Positions 53,628 through 62,886 are shown, numbered from the stretch's first letter. The stretch is 64,000 nucleotides of DNA from Acidisoma sp. PAMC 29798 (GCF_030252425.1 NZ_CP126995.1:140535-204534); one strand, 5' to 3'. A program made the numbers and translations. Notes: generated from the letters alone by a model not told the origin.

Positions 53628-53929
53628 CCGATTGGATCTGGATCCACTACACGCGCGCGCGCCCGCATTGGTACGAATTATCCGATGCAGATCGTGCGGC
53701 GAAACGCGCCGCCTGGGCGGATGTCGCGCGGGAAACCGAAGCCGCTGGCGGCATTTCCCACGGCCGCTACAGCGTCCGTGGACAGAGCGACTTCGCGATC
53801 GTCGAGACCTGGGGCTTCCCGAGCGCCGATGCCGCCTTCGATCACTGGTCGCGCCTTACGCGCGCCGGTTATGCCGAGTGGTTCGTCTCGACCAACACGA
53901 TCGGCCTGCGCTGCAAGGATCCGGCGTGA
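53624..53929 (+). CDS. Small unknown protein related to its upstream neighbour
   Basis: 101 residues (MTDWIWIHYTRARPHWYELS start). It resembles the C-terminal half of the preceding protein: aromatic N-terminal strand, ISHGRYSV matching IDIAGRHRLD, WGFPSADAAFDHW matching WEAESPAAIDAAM, and the ending STNTIGLR matching TSRHYIGRR. Fold probably a ferredoxin-like alpha/beta barrel. Might be an auxiliary subunit or an isomerase/monooxygenase-like enzyme; function unknown. Overlaps both neighbours by 4 bp. Confidence 0.75.
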   Translation: MTDWIWIHYTRARPHWYELSDADRAAKRAAWADVARETEAAGGISHGRYSVRGQSDFAIVETWGFPSADAAFDHWSRLTRAGYAEWFVSTNTIGLRCKDPA

Positions 53930-54702
53930 GCCAAACCCCGCTCCTGGAGGCGCGGGGAATCGGTCGGAAATTCGGCCATGTCCAGGCTTTGGACGGCGCG
54001 GATTTCACCGTCTATGCCGGTGAGATTTGTGCCCTCATCGGTGACAATGGCGCCGGGAAATCGACGCTGGTGAAAATCCTCTCGGGTGCCGACCGGCCGG
54101 ATGCGGGCGAACTCCTGCTCGATGGACGCAGGATCATGCTGGACTCGCCTGTCGCCGCGCAGCAGGCGGGCATCGCGACCGTGTATCAGGACCTCGCCCT
54201 CGCGCCGGAACTCACGCCTTCCGACAATCTCTATATGGGCCGCGAATTGATGCGGCCCGGCCTGCTCGGGCGCATCGGCATCGTCGATCGCCCACGGATG
54301 CGAGCCCGTGCGCGGGAGCAGTTCGCGCGGCTTGGCGTCACGCTGCGGGCCTCGGGCGTGCCCGTTGCCTCCCTCTCCGGCGGTCAGCGCCAATCGGTCG
54401 CCATCGCCCGCGCCGCCATGTGGGCCGACAAGGTCATCTTCATGGATGAGCCGACCGCCGCCCTCGGCGTTGTGCAGACAGCACGTGTGTTGGAGTTGAT
54501 CCGGCAAGTGAAGGCGCAGGGGATCGCCGTCGTGCTCGTCAGCCACAATATGCCGCAAGTGCTCGCCATCGCCGATCGGATCGAAGTCATGCGCCTCGGC
54601 CGGCGCGTGGCGCAGCTCGATGCGCGAAACGCGAGTTTCGAGCAACTGGTATCCGCCATGACGGGCGGCGCGGATGCGCAGGCGGCGGGATTGCCGGCAT
54701 GA
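53926..54702 (+). CDS. Sugar ABC transporter ATPase, single domain
   Basis: 258 residues from a GTG overlapping the previous stop. One nucleotide-binding domain with Walker A GDNGAGKSTL near residue 40, signature LSGGQRQSVAIARAA, Walker B VIFMDEPTAAL and H-loop VLVSHNM. Half the size of RbsA proteins, as in the FrcA fructose transporter, so two copies must act together. The permease follows with a 4-bp overlap. Confidence 0.95.
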   Translation: MSQTPLLEARGIGRKFGHVQALDGADFTVYAGEICALIGDNGAGKSTLVKILSGADRPDAGELLLDGRRIMLDSPVAAQQAGIATVYQDLALAPELTPSDNLYMGRELMRPGLLGRIGIVDRPRMRARAREQFARLGVTLRASGVPVASLSGGQRQSVAIARAAMWADKVIFMDEPTAALGVVQTARVLELIRQVKAQGIAVVLVSHNMPQVLAIADRIEVMRLGRRVAQLDARNASFEQLVSAMTGGADAQAAGLPA

Positions 54703-55721
54703 GCGCGCAAGCGAACGAGGCCGATCCCGGTCGCTGGTCCCGCCGCCTCGGTGGCGGCTGGATTTTGCTGCTGCTCATCGCCCTCATGGTGACTTTCTCG
54801 CTGTTGCGGCCGCATGCTTTTCCAAGCGTCTACAATCTGATGACACTTGCGGTGGATGCCGCGATCCTGCTGGTGCTGGCCCTCGGCCAGACCTTCGTCA
54901 TCATCACCGCCGGCATCGATCTCTCAGTCGGCTCCGTGCTCGTCTTCGCCTCCGTCATCGGCGCCCGCGTCATGCTGGCCATCGGCGGCGCCAGCGGCGG
55001 CAGCTTCGGCACCACGGATGCAAGCTGGGGCGTCGTTGCCCTCGGCACCGTCGCCGCGATCCTGGCCGGCATGCTCTGGGGCGCCGTCAACGGCGTGCTG
55101 GTGGCTGTCGCGCGCATTCCGGCGCTCATCGTCACGCTCGGCTCTATGGGCATGGCGCTCGGTTTTGCGCAGATCGTCACGGGCGGGCTCGACGTGCGTG
55201 CGGTGCCCGAGCTGCTGGTCGATCATGTTGGCACAGGCACGATCTTCGGCATTCCCGTGCTCATCCTCATCGCCGTCATCGTCACGGTTCTGGTGGCGGT
55301 TCTCCTGCATCTGACGCGCTTCGGCAGCCGCACCTTCGCCATCGGATCGAGTGCCGAGGCGGCCCGCCGCGCCGGCATTCCCGTGCAGTGGCAAACCGTG
55401 CAGATCTACACTCTCGCCGGTGCGCTGGCGGGGCTTGGCGGCGTCATGGCCCTGGCGCGCTTCTCCACCACCACGATCGGCGGCCATACCGCCGACAACC
55501 TGACCACGATTTCGGCCGTCGTGCTGGGTGGCACGAGCCTGTTCGGCGGCGTCGGCAGCATCGCCGGCACCGTTATCGGCGTCTTCATTCCCATCGTTCT
55601 CCTCAACGGTTTCGTCATCATCGGCATTCCGCCCTTCTGGCAGACCGTGACGATGGGGGCCGTTCTCGTTCTCGCCGTTTACATCGATCAACTCAAAAGA
55701 CGGGCGCGCCAGCGCTCATGA
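54699..55721 (+). CDS. Sugar ABC transporter permease (CUT2)
   Basis: 340 residues, about ten membrane helices, RbsC motif TAGIDLSVGSVLVFASVIG near residue 70 and ATPase-contact loop AIGSSAEAARRAGIP. Pairs with the ATPase just upstream and the binding protein just downstream to make the fourth CUT2 transporter. Confidence 0.95.
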   Translation: MSAQANEADPGRWSRRLGGGWILLLLIALMVTFSLLRPHAFPSVYNLMTLAVDAAILLVLALGQTFVIITAGIDLSVGSVLVFASVIGARVMLAIGGASGGSFGTTDASWGVVALGTVAAILAGMLWGAVNGVLVAVARIPALIVTLGSMGMALGFAQIVTGGLDVRAVPELLVDHVGTGTIFGIPVLILIAVIVTVLVAVLLHLTRFGSRTFAIGSSAEAARRAGIPVQWQTVQIYTLAGALAGLGGVMALARFSTTTIGGHTADNLTTISAVVLGGTSLFGGVGSIAGTVIGVFIPIVLLNGFVIIGIPPFWQTVTMGAVLVLAVYIDQLKRRARQRS

Positions 55722-55744
55722 CACCCATGAAAGGTCACACAACA

Positions 55745-56695
55745 ATGTTTGCACGCGCCATAACGATGATCGGCCTTCTGGTCGGCAGCACCGCGCAGGG
55801 CACCGCGGCCTTCGCCGCCGACCATAGCGTGGCCCTGGTCCTAGGCGTCAATGGCAGCCCCTTCTATGAGGCATTGGCCTGCGGCGCCTCGGACGAAGCC
55901 AAGAAGCTCGGTCTTACGCTCAATGTTTCCGCACCCAGTCAATTCGCTGCCGACCAGCAAGTGCCGGTCGTCGATGCCGTGACAGCGCGCCATCCCGCCG
56001 TCGCCGTCATCGTGCCGACGGATTCGCAGGCCCTCGTCGCACCGATGCGCGCGCTCGCGAAAAGCGGCGTCGATGTGGTCACCGCCGACCAGACGCTGAA
56101 TGACACGTCATTCCTCAAGGCCCAGATCGAGACCGACAATCTGCTCGGCGGCAAGCTCGCGGCCGATGAGATGAACACGCTCCTGCATGGCAAGGGCAGT
56201 GTTCTCGTCATCACCCAGCCGCCGGGTTCGACCGCGCAGGACGAGCGCACCGCCGGCTTCGTGACGGAACTGAAGACCTTCCCGGGCATCCATTATCTCG
56301 GCGCGCAGTATCAGAGCGACGATCCCCAGAAGGCTGCCGAAATCGTCACCTCCAGCCTCTCCGCGCATTCCGATCTCGCCGGCATCTTCTCCACCAACGA
56401 CCAGGGCGCCATCGGCGCCATCACCGGCCTGCGCCAGGCCGGTGCCGGCAAGCGCGTCAAGCTGATCGCCTATGATGCCGCAACGCCGGAAGTCAGTGCC
56501 TTCAAGAACGGCACGATCGCTGCGCTGATCGCGCAGAATCCGAAGCAGGAAGGCGAGGTCGCGATGGAGGTCGCCGCCAAGTTGATCGCCGGCAAGAAAG
56601 TCGCGCCGACGGTCTATTCCGACATCGCCGTGATCCATGACGGCGACAATGCGAAGGCCGATGCTTTCGCATACAAAGCCGACTGCAGCCTGTGA
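55745..56695 (+). CDS. Sugar ABC transporter substrate-binding protein (CUT2)
   Basis: 316 residues from ATG 55745 with AAAGGT upstream; an earlier ATG overlapping the permease stop is possible. Signal peptide cleaved after AAFA. Type 1 periplasmic binding protein (VALVLGVNGSPFYEALACGA, VAVIVPTDSQALVAPMRALA, GIFSTNDQGAIGAITGL). Two cysteines (Cys43 and the near-terminal YKADCSL) could form a disulphide. Overlaps the next ATPase by 4 bp. Confidence 0.92.
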   Translation: MFARAITMIGLLVGSTAQGTAAFAADHSVALVLGVNGSPFYEALACGASDEAKKLGLTLNVSAPSQFAADQQVPVVDAVTARHPAVAVIVPTDSQALVAPMRALAKSGVDVVTADQTLNDTSFLKAQIETDNLLGGKLAADEMNTLLHGKGSVLVITQPPGSTAQDERTAGFVTELKTFPGIHYLGAQYQSDDPQKAAEIVTSSLSAHSDLAGIFSTNDQGAIGAITGLRQAGAGKRVKLIAYDAATPEVSAFKNGTIAALIAQNPKQEGEVAMEVAAKLIAGKKVAPTVYSDIAVIHDGDNAKADAFAYKADCSL

Positions 56696-57465
56696 GCACG
56701 GCACCTCTCCTTTCCGTTCGTGGCATCGCCAAGTGTTTTGGCGCGTTGACTGCGTTGACCGGTGTCGATCTCGACATCCGGGCGGGGGAGGTGCTTGCTT
56801 TGTTGGGGGATAACGGCGCCGGCAAATCGACCTTCGTCAAAATCCTCGCCGGTGCGCAGCCGCAGACCGAAGGGGAAATCCGGCTCGACGATGCGCCGAT
56901 TGCTTTCGCATCGCCGCAGGATGCGGCGGCGGCCGGTATTGCCACGATCTTCCAGGAACTCGCTTTGTCGGAGAATCTCTCCATCGCCGAGAATGTCTTT
57001 CTCGGCCGGGAGTTGGTGCGCCGCGTCGCGGGCATTCCGTTTTTGCAGGGGCGCGCGATGAAGCGACGAGTCGTCACCCTGCTGGCGGAGTTGGATGCTC
57101 ATATCTCCGATCCCGAGGCGCCAGTCGGCAGCCTGTCCGGCGGCCAACGGCAGGCGGTCGCGATCTGTCGCGCCCTCAATGTCAATGCCCGGCTGGTCAT
57201 CATGGATGAGCCGACGGCAGCGCTTGCCGTGGCCGAGACTCGAAAGGTCCTGGCTTTGACACGCAGGTTGGCCGAGCGCGGCTGCGCCGTCGTGCTCGTG
57301 AGCCATAACATCGCCGATGTTTTCGAAGTCGCGGATCGCATGGTGGTGTTCCGGCGCGGTCGCAAGATCGCCGAACGCCAGCGCGATGCGACAAACCCCG
57401 AAGAGATCGTCTCGTTCATCACCGGCGCCCATCCCGATTTGCGGGCGCTTGAGACGCTAGCATGA
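56692..57465 (+). CDS. Sugar ABC transporter ATPase, single domain (second)
   Basis: 257 residues, single domain with Walker A GDNGAGKSTF, signature LSGGQRQAVAICRAL, Walker B LVIMDEPTAAL and H-loop VLVSHNI. Closely similar in design to the ATPase at 53926. It opens the second transporter set of the operon, which has its own binding protein and two permeases. Confidence 0.95.
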   Translation: MSTAPLLSVRGIAKCFGALTALTGVDLDIRAGEVLALLGDNGAGKSTFVKILAGAQPQTEGEIRLDDAPIAFASPQDAAAAGIATIFQELALSENLSIAENVFLGRELVRRVAGIPFLQGRAMKRRVVTLLAELDAHISDPEAPVGSLSGGQRQAVAICRALNVNARLVIMDEPTAALAVAETRKVLALTRRLAERGCAVVLVSHNIADVFEVADRMVVFRRGRKIAERQRDATNPEEIVSFITGAHPDLRALETLA

Positions 57466-57493
57466 CTTTATCGACAACTGGAGGAAGAGAGAC

Positions 57494-58480
57494 ATGATGG
57501 GTTTTGTGAAACGCTCGCTGGTTGCAGTGAGCATGGCGGCACTGGCCGTCGGCGCCGCTCAGGCGGCCGATATGAAGACCGTGGCCTTCGTGCCGCAGAT
57601 CATCGGCATTCCGTATTTCAACGCCATGGAAGACGGTGGCAAGAAGGCGGCGGCCGACCTCGGGGTAAAATTCATCTATTCCGGTCCCACCGATACCAAC
57701 CCGGTCGACCAGTTGCAGATCGTGCAGACCCTGATCAATCAGGGCGTCAATGCCATCGCCGTCAGCGTTCTCGATGCGTCGAGCCTGGAGCCGGTCGTGG
57801 CCGCCGCCAAGGCCAAGGGCATCACGCTCTTCACCGCCGACAGCGATGCGCCGGCCAGCGGTCGGCTGGTCTATGTGGCGCAGGCAACGGATCGAGGCCT
57901 GGGCTTCACCATCATCGACGAGATGGTCAAGCGCGTCGGCCCGAATGCCACCATCGGCATCGTGTCGGGTGAGGCGACCGCATCCAATCTGAACGCCTGG
58001 ATCGGCTTCATGAAGGAACGCGCCAAGGAGATGTATCCGCATCTGAAGCTGCTGGCACCGCAATTCGCCGGCGGCACGGCTGAGCGCGCGGATCAGATTG
58101 CCAGCGACATGATGACCGCGCATCCCGACATCAAGGGCATCATTGGCGTTGCCTCCACCACCTGTCCGGGCGTCGCCCAGGCCATCGAAACCGCCGGCAA
58201 GATCGGCCAGGTCATAGGCACCGGCTATTGCAGCCCGAATACGGTTCGCTCCTATCTCAAGAGCGGCTCCTTCGGCTACAGCGTGTTGTGGGACCCGACG
58301 GCGCTCGGCTACCTGACCGTCTGGGCCGGCAAGCAGTTGATTGACGGCACACCGTTCAAGGCCAGCAACAGCGTGCCCGGCTTCGCGAAACCCGTGACCT
58401 ATGATGCCAAGACCGGCATCCTGCTGCTCGGCGCCCCGGCGGTCTTCACCGCTGGGAATGTCGATAACTACCACTTCTAG
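57494..58480 (+). CDS. Sugar ABC transporter substrate-binding protein (RhaS/LsrB-like)
   Basis: 328 residues. Signal peptide ends at AAQAAD. The mature sequence (AFVPQIIGIPYFNAMEDGGK, YSGPTDTNPVDQLQIVQTLI, GIIGVASTTCPGVAQAIE, GYCSPNTVRSYLKSG) matches the subgroup of binding proteins for rhamnose and autoinducer-2-type ligands more than RbsB. The start ATG follows GGAGGAAGAGAG. Its ligand may be a methylated or deoxy sugar. Confidence 0.92.
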   Translation: MMGFVKRSLVAVSMAALAVGAAQAADMKTVAFVPQIIGIPYFNAMEDGGKKAAADLGVKFIYSGPTDTNPVDQLQIVQTLINQGVNAIAVSVLDASSLEPVVAAAKAKGITLFTADSDAPASGRLVYVAQATDRGLGFTIIDEMVKRVGPNATIGIVSGEATASNLNAWIGFMKERAKEMYPHLKLLAPQFAGGTAERADQIASDMMTAHPDIKGIIGVASTTCPGVAQAIETAGKIGQVIGTGYCSPNTVRSYLKSGSFGYSVLWDPTALGYLTVWAGKQLIDGTPFKASNSVPGFAKPVTYDAKTGILLLGAPAVFTAGNVDNYHF

Positions 58481-58481
58481 G

Positions 58482-59453
58482 ATGCGGATGATGCCACGTT
58501 CGCTCATCGGTGGCCGTGAGGTCAGCCTGCTTGCCGGCTGCCTCGTGGTCGGCGTGGTGGGGAGCGTGGCATCGCCGTATTTCGCGACCTTCGAGAATCT
58601 GTCGACCATCTTCCGCAACTGCATCGAGCTGCTGCTGGTCAGCCTGGGCATGACGCTGCTGCTCGCCATGGGCAGCATCGACGTGTCGGTCGGCATGGTC
58701 ATGGGCCTGGCCGCCATCGTTGTAGGCCGGATCATCGAGGGCGGCGGCAGTCCTCTGCTCGCCGTCCTCGCCGGCCCCGCCATTGGCGCCTGCCTAGGCT
58801 TGTTGACGACCTCCGTCGTCGTCTTAGGGCGCATTCCCGCCATCGTCGGCACATTGGGTCTGCTCGGCGTCTATCGCGCCGCCATCTTCCTCGCCCTCGG
58901 CGGTTCCTGGCTCTCCGGCCTGCCGCATAGATTGACGGCGGCCATCGGCGGCCATGTGCTCGGCGTGCCGATCGCCCTCATCGTCATTATCGCGTCCTAC
59001 GGCATCGTCTGGGTCGCGCTACGTCGCACCAGCTTCGGCGTGCATCTGCTCGCCATCGGCAATGCGGAGGAGAAGGCCCGGCTATCGGGCGTCTCGGTAC
59101 TGCGCACGCGCGCCATCACCTTCGTGGCGAGCGGAGTGCTGTGCGGCCTCGCCGCCGTCTTCTATGTCTCCACCTACCGAAATGTGGAAATGACCGTCGG
59201 CGGCAACGTCGCCCTGGAAGCCATCGCCGCCGTCGTGCTCGGCGGCACCAGCATTCTCGGCGGGCGTTGCAGCCTGTTGGGCACCGCCATCGGCGTCATG
59301 CTCATCCGCATTCTGCAAAACGGCCTGCTGCTCATGGGCGTGCCATCGCTGTGGCAGACGGTCGTGACGGGCCTGCTGCTGATTGTGATTCTGACCGGCG
59401 AGGTCGGCCAGACACGCCTGCGGAACGCGCTCTTCGTGCGGCGCGCTGCATGA
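58482..59453 (+). CDS. Sugar ABC transporter permease (first of a pair)
   Basis: 323 residues; start ambiguous between ATGs at 58482, 58488 and 58491 just after the preceding stop. About ten helices. The family motif is present as MGSIDVSVGMVMGLAAIV, with Ser in place of the usual Gly before the Ile. ATPase-contact loop AIGNAEEKARLSGV. Overlaps the next permease by 4 bp; the two probably form a heterodimer, as in the rhamnose and AI-2 systems. Confidence 0.94.
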   Translation: MRMMPRSLIGGREVSLLAGCLVVGVVGSVASPYFATFENLSTIFRNCIELLLVSLGMTLLLAMGSIDVSVGMVMGLAAIVVGRIIEGGGSPLLAVLAGPAIGACLGLLTTSVVVLGRIPAIVGTLGLLGVYRAAIFLALGGSWLSGLPHRLTAAIGGHVLGVPIALIVIIASYGIVWVALRRTSFGVHLLAIGNAEEKARLSGVSVLRTRAITFVASGVLCGLAAVFYVSTYRNVEMTVGGNVALEAIAAVVLGGTSILGGRCSLLGTAIGVMLIRILQNGLLLMGVPSLWQTVVTGLLLIVILTGEVGQTRLRNALFVRRAA

Positions 59454-60418
59454 GCCGCTTTGTCCCCCGCTCGACCACACTGACGATCCTCTGCGGCCTT
59501 TGGGTCGTCGTCGCGGTCGGCCTCGCGGTTTTGGCGCCCGGCGCCATGAATGCCTATACCGTCACCACGATCCTGCAATTCTCGACCATCCTCGCTTTGG
59601 TGGCGCTGGGCCAGGCGCTCGTCGTGCTGGCCGGCGGCGCGGGCATAGACCTGTCCGTTGGTGGCACCACGTCACTCACCGCAATCAGCGCCATGATGGC
59701 CGTGCAGGCCGGCATGCCCGCTTGGCTGCTGCTGCCGGCTTGCGTCCTGGGCGGCGGCCTGCTTGGAGCCATCAATGGCGTCCTCGTCACGCGCATCCGC
59801 CTGCTGCCGCTGATCGTCACGCTGGGCACCTTCTACGTCTATTCCGGCCTCGCTCTGGCGCTCACCGGCGGCGCCGCGCAAAGCGGCGTGCCAGCCTGGC
59901 TTATCGGCTGGGGGCGTGGCCAGATCGGCGCCGTGCCGCTGCCTTTCCTCACCACTGCGCTGCCCGGTTTCGCCGTCGCCGCCATCCTGCTGGGCATGAC
60001 GAGTTGGGGCCGCTGGATCTATGCCATGGGTTTCAATGAGACTGCGGCACGGCTTTCCGGCATCAACGTCGATCGGGCGCGGCTGCTGATCTATGCCATC
60101 AGCGGCGCTTGCGCGGGGCTCGCCGCCCTGGTCTCGCTCGCCTGGCTCGGCAGCGGGCGGCCGGATATCGGCACCAACCTCGAACTGACCTCGCTGACCG
60201 CCGCCATGCTCGGCGGCATCGCCATCTTCGGCGGCGTCGGCGGTGTCGGCGGCGTTCTCGCCGCCGTCATCCTGCTGGTGACCTTGCAAACCGGCCTGCT
60301 CCAACTCAACGTCAACAGCATCTGGCAAGTCGGCATCGTCGGGCTGCTCCTGATCGTCGTGCTGTTGGCGGACCGGCTTTACTCGCGTCGGCGCGGGCCG
60401 ACGCCGCTTCGGAGATAG
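59450..60418 (+). CDS. Sugar ABC transporter permease (second of a pair)
   Basis: 322 residues, about ten helices, motif AGGAGIDLSVGGTTSLTAIS and ATPase-contact loop AMGFNETAARLSGIN. Together with the preceding permease, the binding protein at 57494 and the ATPase at 56692 it completes the fifth CUT2 transporter. Confidence 0.94.
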   Translation: MSRFVPRSTTLTILCGLWVVVAVGLAVLAPGAMNAYTVTTILQFSTILALVALGQALVVLAGGAGIDLSVGGTTSLTAISAMMAVQAGMPAWLLLPACVLGGGLLGAINGVLVTRIRLLPLIVTLGTFYVYSGLALALTGGAAQSGVPAWLIGWGRGQIGAVPLPFLTTALPGFAVAAILLGMTSWGRWIYAMGFNETAARLSGINVDRARLLIYAISGACAGLAALVSLAWLGSGRPDIGTNLELTSLTAAMLGGIAIFGGVGGVGGVLAAVILLVTLQTGLLQLNVNSIWQVGIVGLLLIVVLLADRLYSRRRGPTPLRR

Positions 60419-60422
60419 AGTG

Positions 60423-61736
60423 ATGACCGTGCAAACCCAGATCGCCGCTGCAGCCGATGCCAGCGGGCCGCGCCTCGCCGCGCTCCTATCCGACCTCATC
60501 GGTTTCGCCTCGGTCGTGAAAGCGGACCCGCGCGAGTCCGGCCCCGGAGAGCGGCTGTGCCAGGAATACCTCAAGGCGCGGATCGAAACGCTCGGCTTCA
60601 CGACTGATCTTTGGGAGCCCGATGGCCCCGCCTTGCTGGCGAAATACGCCGGCCGCGCCGGTGCCCATAAGGGCCGCACCTTCGACGGCCGACCCAACCT
60701 GGGCGGCACGCTGAAAGGCAGCGGGGGCGGCCGCTCCCTCATGCTGAACGGCCATATCGATGTCGTGCCGCCTGGCCCCGCCACGCATTGGCGCACGGAT
60801 CCCTTCACGGCCGAGATCCGTGACGGCTTCGTGCAGGGGCGCGGTGCGGTCGACATGAAGGGCGGCGTCGCCTGCATGCTCATGGCGATCGAACTGCTGG
60901 TCGAAATGGGCGTGCGGCTTGCCGGTGACGTGGTCTTCACAACGGTCGTTGACGAGGAAATCGGCGGCATGGGCTCGCTCGCCATGGTCGATCGCGGCTT
61001 CCGCGCCGATGCGGGCATCATGACCGAGCCGACCAACAACCGCATCGCTCCACTATGCCACGGCATCCTTAGGGGTCGCATCATCATCGACGGTATAGGC
61101 GGCCATGCCGAACTGACGCCCAATAGCTGGTATTCCACCGGCCCCGTGGATGCCATCCAACTCTGCCGCCAGATGCTCGACGGTATCGACATACTCAACC
61201 GCCGCTGGGCCCACGACCCCAAGAAACGCCATCCGCTCATGGAACTTCCTAATCAGCTCATCGTGACGCAGATGAGCGCGGGCGAGCATCCGGCCTCCAC
61301 CGCCGGAAGAGCGGAGATCGTGGTCGATGTGCAGTATCTACCGTCCGAGAAGGATGAGCTTGGCATGGGCAGTCATGTGAAGCGGGAAGTCGAGGCGCAT
61401 ATCGCGGCCGTGTGCCAGGCCGATCCTTATTTGCGGGCGCATCCCGCCCGGATCGAATGGTTCCTGGATGCCGATTGCGCGGAGGTGCCGGCGGAGCATC
61501 CCTTCGTTCGGACCTTGCAGAACGCCGTGACGGAAGCCGGCCTTAGCCCCTTACTGGCGGGCTTCGGCGCGCATAGCGACATCGGCCTGCCCACAGGTCT
61601 CGGCGAGACGCCGACCGTGAATTTCGGTCCAGGCGATCCGACGATGGCGCATCAGCCAAACGAGCAGGTCGCGATCCAAAGCCTCGTTAACTGCACCCGC
61701 GCCATTGCCTTGGCGATCGAGCAATGGTGCCGGTAG
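60423..61736 (+). CDS. M20-family metallo-amidohydrolase
   Basis: 437 residues from ATG 60423 behind GGAGATAGAG (a GTG at 60420 is possible). Metal-binding and catalytic motifs of the ArgE/DapE/CPG2 group are intact: NGHIDVVPPG, GRGAVDMKGG, VDEEIGGMGS, GIMTEPTNN and the late histidine in AHQPNEQ. These enzymes remove acyl groups from amines or split dipeptides using one or two zinc ions. As the last gene of the sugar operon it may deacylate or hydrolyse an N-substituted substrate brought in by the transporters. No signal peptide. Confidence 0.92.
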   Translation: MTVQTQIAAAADASGPRLAALLSDLIGFASVVKADPRESGPGERLCQEYLKARIETLGFTTDLWEPDGPALLAKYAGRAGAHKGRTFDGRPNLGGTLKGSGGGRSLMLNGHIDVVPPGPATHWRTDPFTAEIRDGFVQGRGAVDMKGGVACMLMAIELLVEMGVRLAGDVVFTTVVDEEIGGMGSLAMVDRGFRADAGIMTEPTNNRIAPLCHGILRGRIIIDGIGGHAELTPNSWYSTGPVDAIQLCRQMLDGIDILNRRWAHDPKKRHPLMELPNQLIVTQMSAGEHPASTAGRAEIVVDVQYLPSEKDELGMGSHVKREVEAHIAAVCQADPYLRAHPARIEWFLDADCAEVPAEHPFVRTLQNAVTEAGLSPLLAGFGAHSDIGLPTGLGETPTVNFGPGDPTMAHQPNEQVAIQSLVNCTRAIALAIEQWCR

Positions 61737-61801
61737 GTTAGAGCGCCGCGCTTTGGTGAGGGGTGCTCTTTGTTACCCGCGAACTGCCACTCAGCGTTCC
61801 C

Positions 61802-62144
61802 CTAATAGCTAGCCGGGAGACTTCGGCTGTGTTGATGCTCAACCGCGCTTTGCATCGACTTTAGCTCGACTTCAGATTTAAGATGCGCGTCTTCTTGGCG
61901 TTGGTCGACGATCTCATTGGCGAGAACCCTTTGGCGCTCCACAATAAGATTGTAGTTGATTTCGAAATCCTGTTCCTGGGGAGCTCTAACCTGGCTTTGC
62001 ACTGTGCGGCGTGTGGCTTCCATCCCATGTGTTTGGGCGTAGCCATTCCAGTCCGATCCATGATCATCCGATGCAAAATCGGGCAGGAGCGTATAGCCCG
62101 CGACCTCTGTGGCCGCCGCTTCAGCTGTCCGACGTCCGACATTT
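61802..62144 (-). pseudogene. Hypothetical protein tail cut by an IS6-like element
   Basis: The frame enters from the IS6 left end at 62145 and runs for about 114 codons to a stop at 61802. The last 60 residues (FEINYNLIVERQRVLANEIV and onward) are hydrophilic and likely coiled coil. A possible internal start is ATG 62023. No family recognised. The 65 bp between it and the M20 gene contain nothing clear. Confidence 0.35.
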
Positions 62145-62886
62145 GGCTCTGTCGCATTTTTGCGTCTTGACGGCTTCCTGTATGATGGGAGGGCGCAGTT
62201 TTGGGACGAGACGATGGCGATTGACTTCAAGGGCAGTCACTTCGAGCGGGATATCATCCTGTGGGGTGTGCGGTGGTATGTGGCTTATCCGATCAGCTAC
62301 CGCTAGCTTGAGGAGATGATGGGTGAGCGGGGCGTTGAGGTCGATCATTCCACGCTGAACCGCTGGATCGTGCGCTACGTGCCGTTTCTGGAGAGGGCGT
62401 TCGTCGCGCAAGCGTCCGGTGGGCGGCAGCTGGAGGCTGGACGAGACCTACGTGCGGGTCAAGGGCGCGTGGAAGTATCTCTATCGGGCGGTCGACAAGG
62501 TCGGTGCCACCGTGGACTTCCTGCTGACGGCCAAGCGGGATCGCAAGGCAGCGCTGCGCTTCCTGCGTAAGGCAGCCGGGCATCACGGCATTCCCGAGAA
62601 GATCACCATCGACAAGAGCGGCGCCAACACAGCTGCGATCGAGAGCTACAATGTCGAGCATGACGCGGAAATTGGGACCCGACAGGTCAAGTATCTCAAC
62701 AACATCGTCGAACAGGATCACCGGGCAGTCAAACGATTGACCCGACCGATGCTGGGGTTCAAGTCGTTCTGGTCCGCAGCGGTAACCATCGCCGGCATCG
62801 AGATCATGCACATGATCCGCAAAGGACAGTTCCGCTCAACAGGAAAGTTGCGTCCGGCACAGCAGTTCTACTCCCTGGCCAGATAG
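62145..62886 (+). mobile_element. IS6-like element, right end missing
   Basis: Starts with the IS6-type inverted repeat GGCTCTGTCGCATTTTTGCG at 62145. No matching right end is found in the 250 bp after the transposase stop, so the right end has been lost. Confidence 0.8.
62214..62886 (+). pseudogene. IS6-like transposase, stop codon and frameshift
   Basis: Begins MAIDFKGSHFERDIILWGVR. A TAG replaces Gln in YRQLEEMMGERG (62305-62307). A small deletion near 62410 then moves the frame, which continues as GGSWRLDETYVRVKGAWKYL, KITIDKSGANTAAI and NIVEQDHRAVKRL to the stop at 62886. All three catalytic acids are still encoded but not in one frame. Confidence 0.88.

Noticed and set aside
54674..56695. 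A 673-codon frame that appears to fuse a His/Arg-rich region to the 55745 binding protein.
   Set aside because: The first 350 codons are an out-of-frame reading of the permease gene; the signal peptide at 55745 marks the true start.
59672..61240. A 522-codon minus-strand frame across the second permease and the M20 gene.
   Set aside because: Mirror frame of two convincing genes; low-complexity Ser/Arg/Asp composition and no start context.
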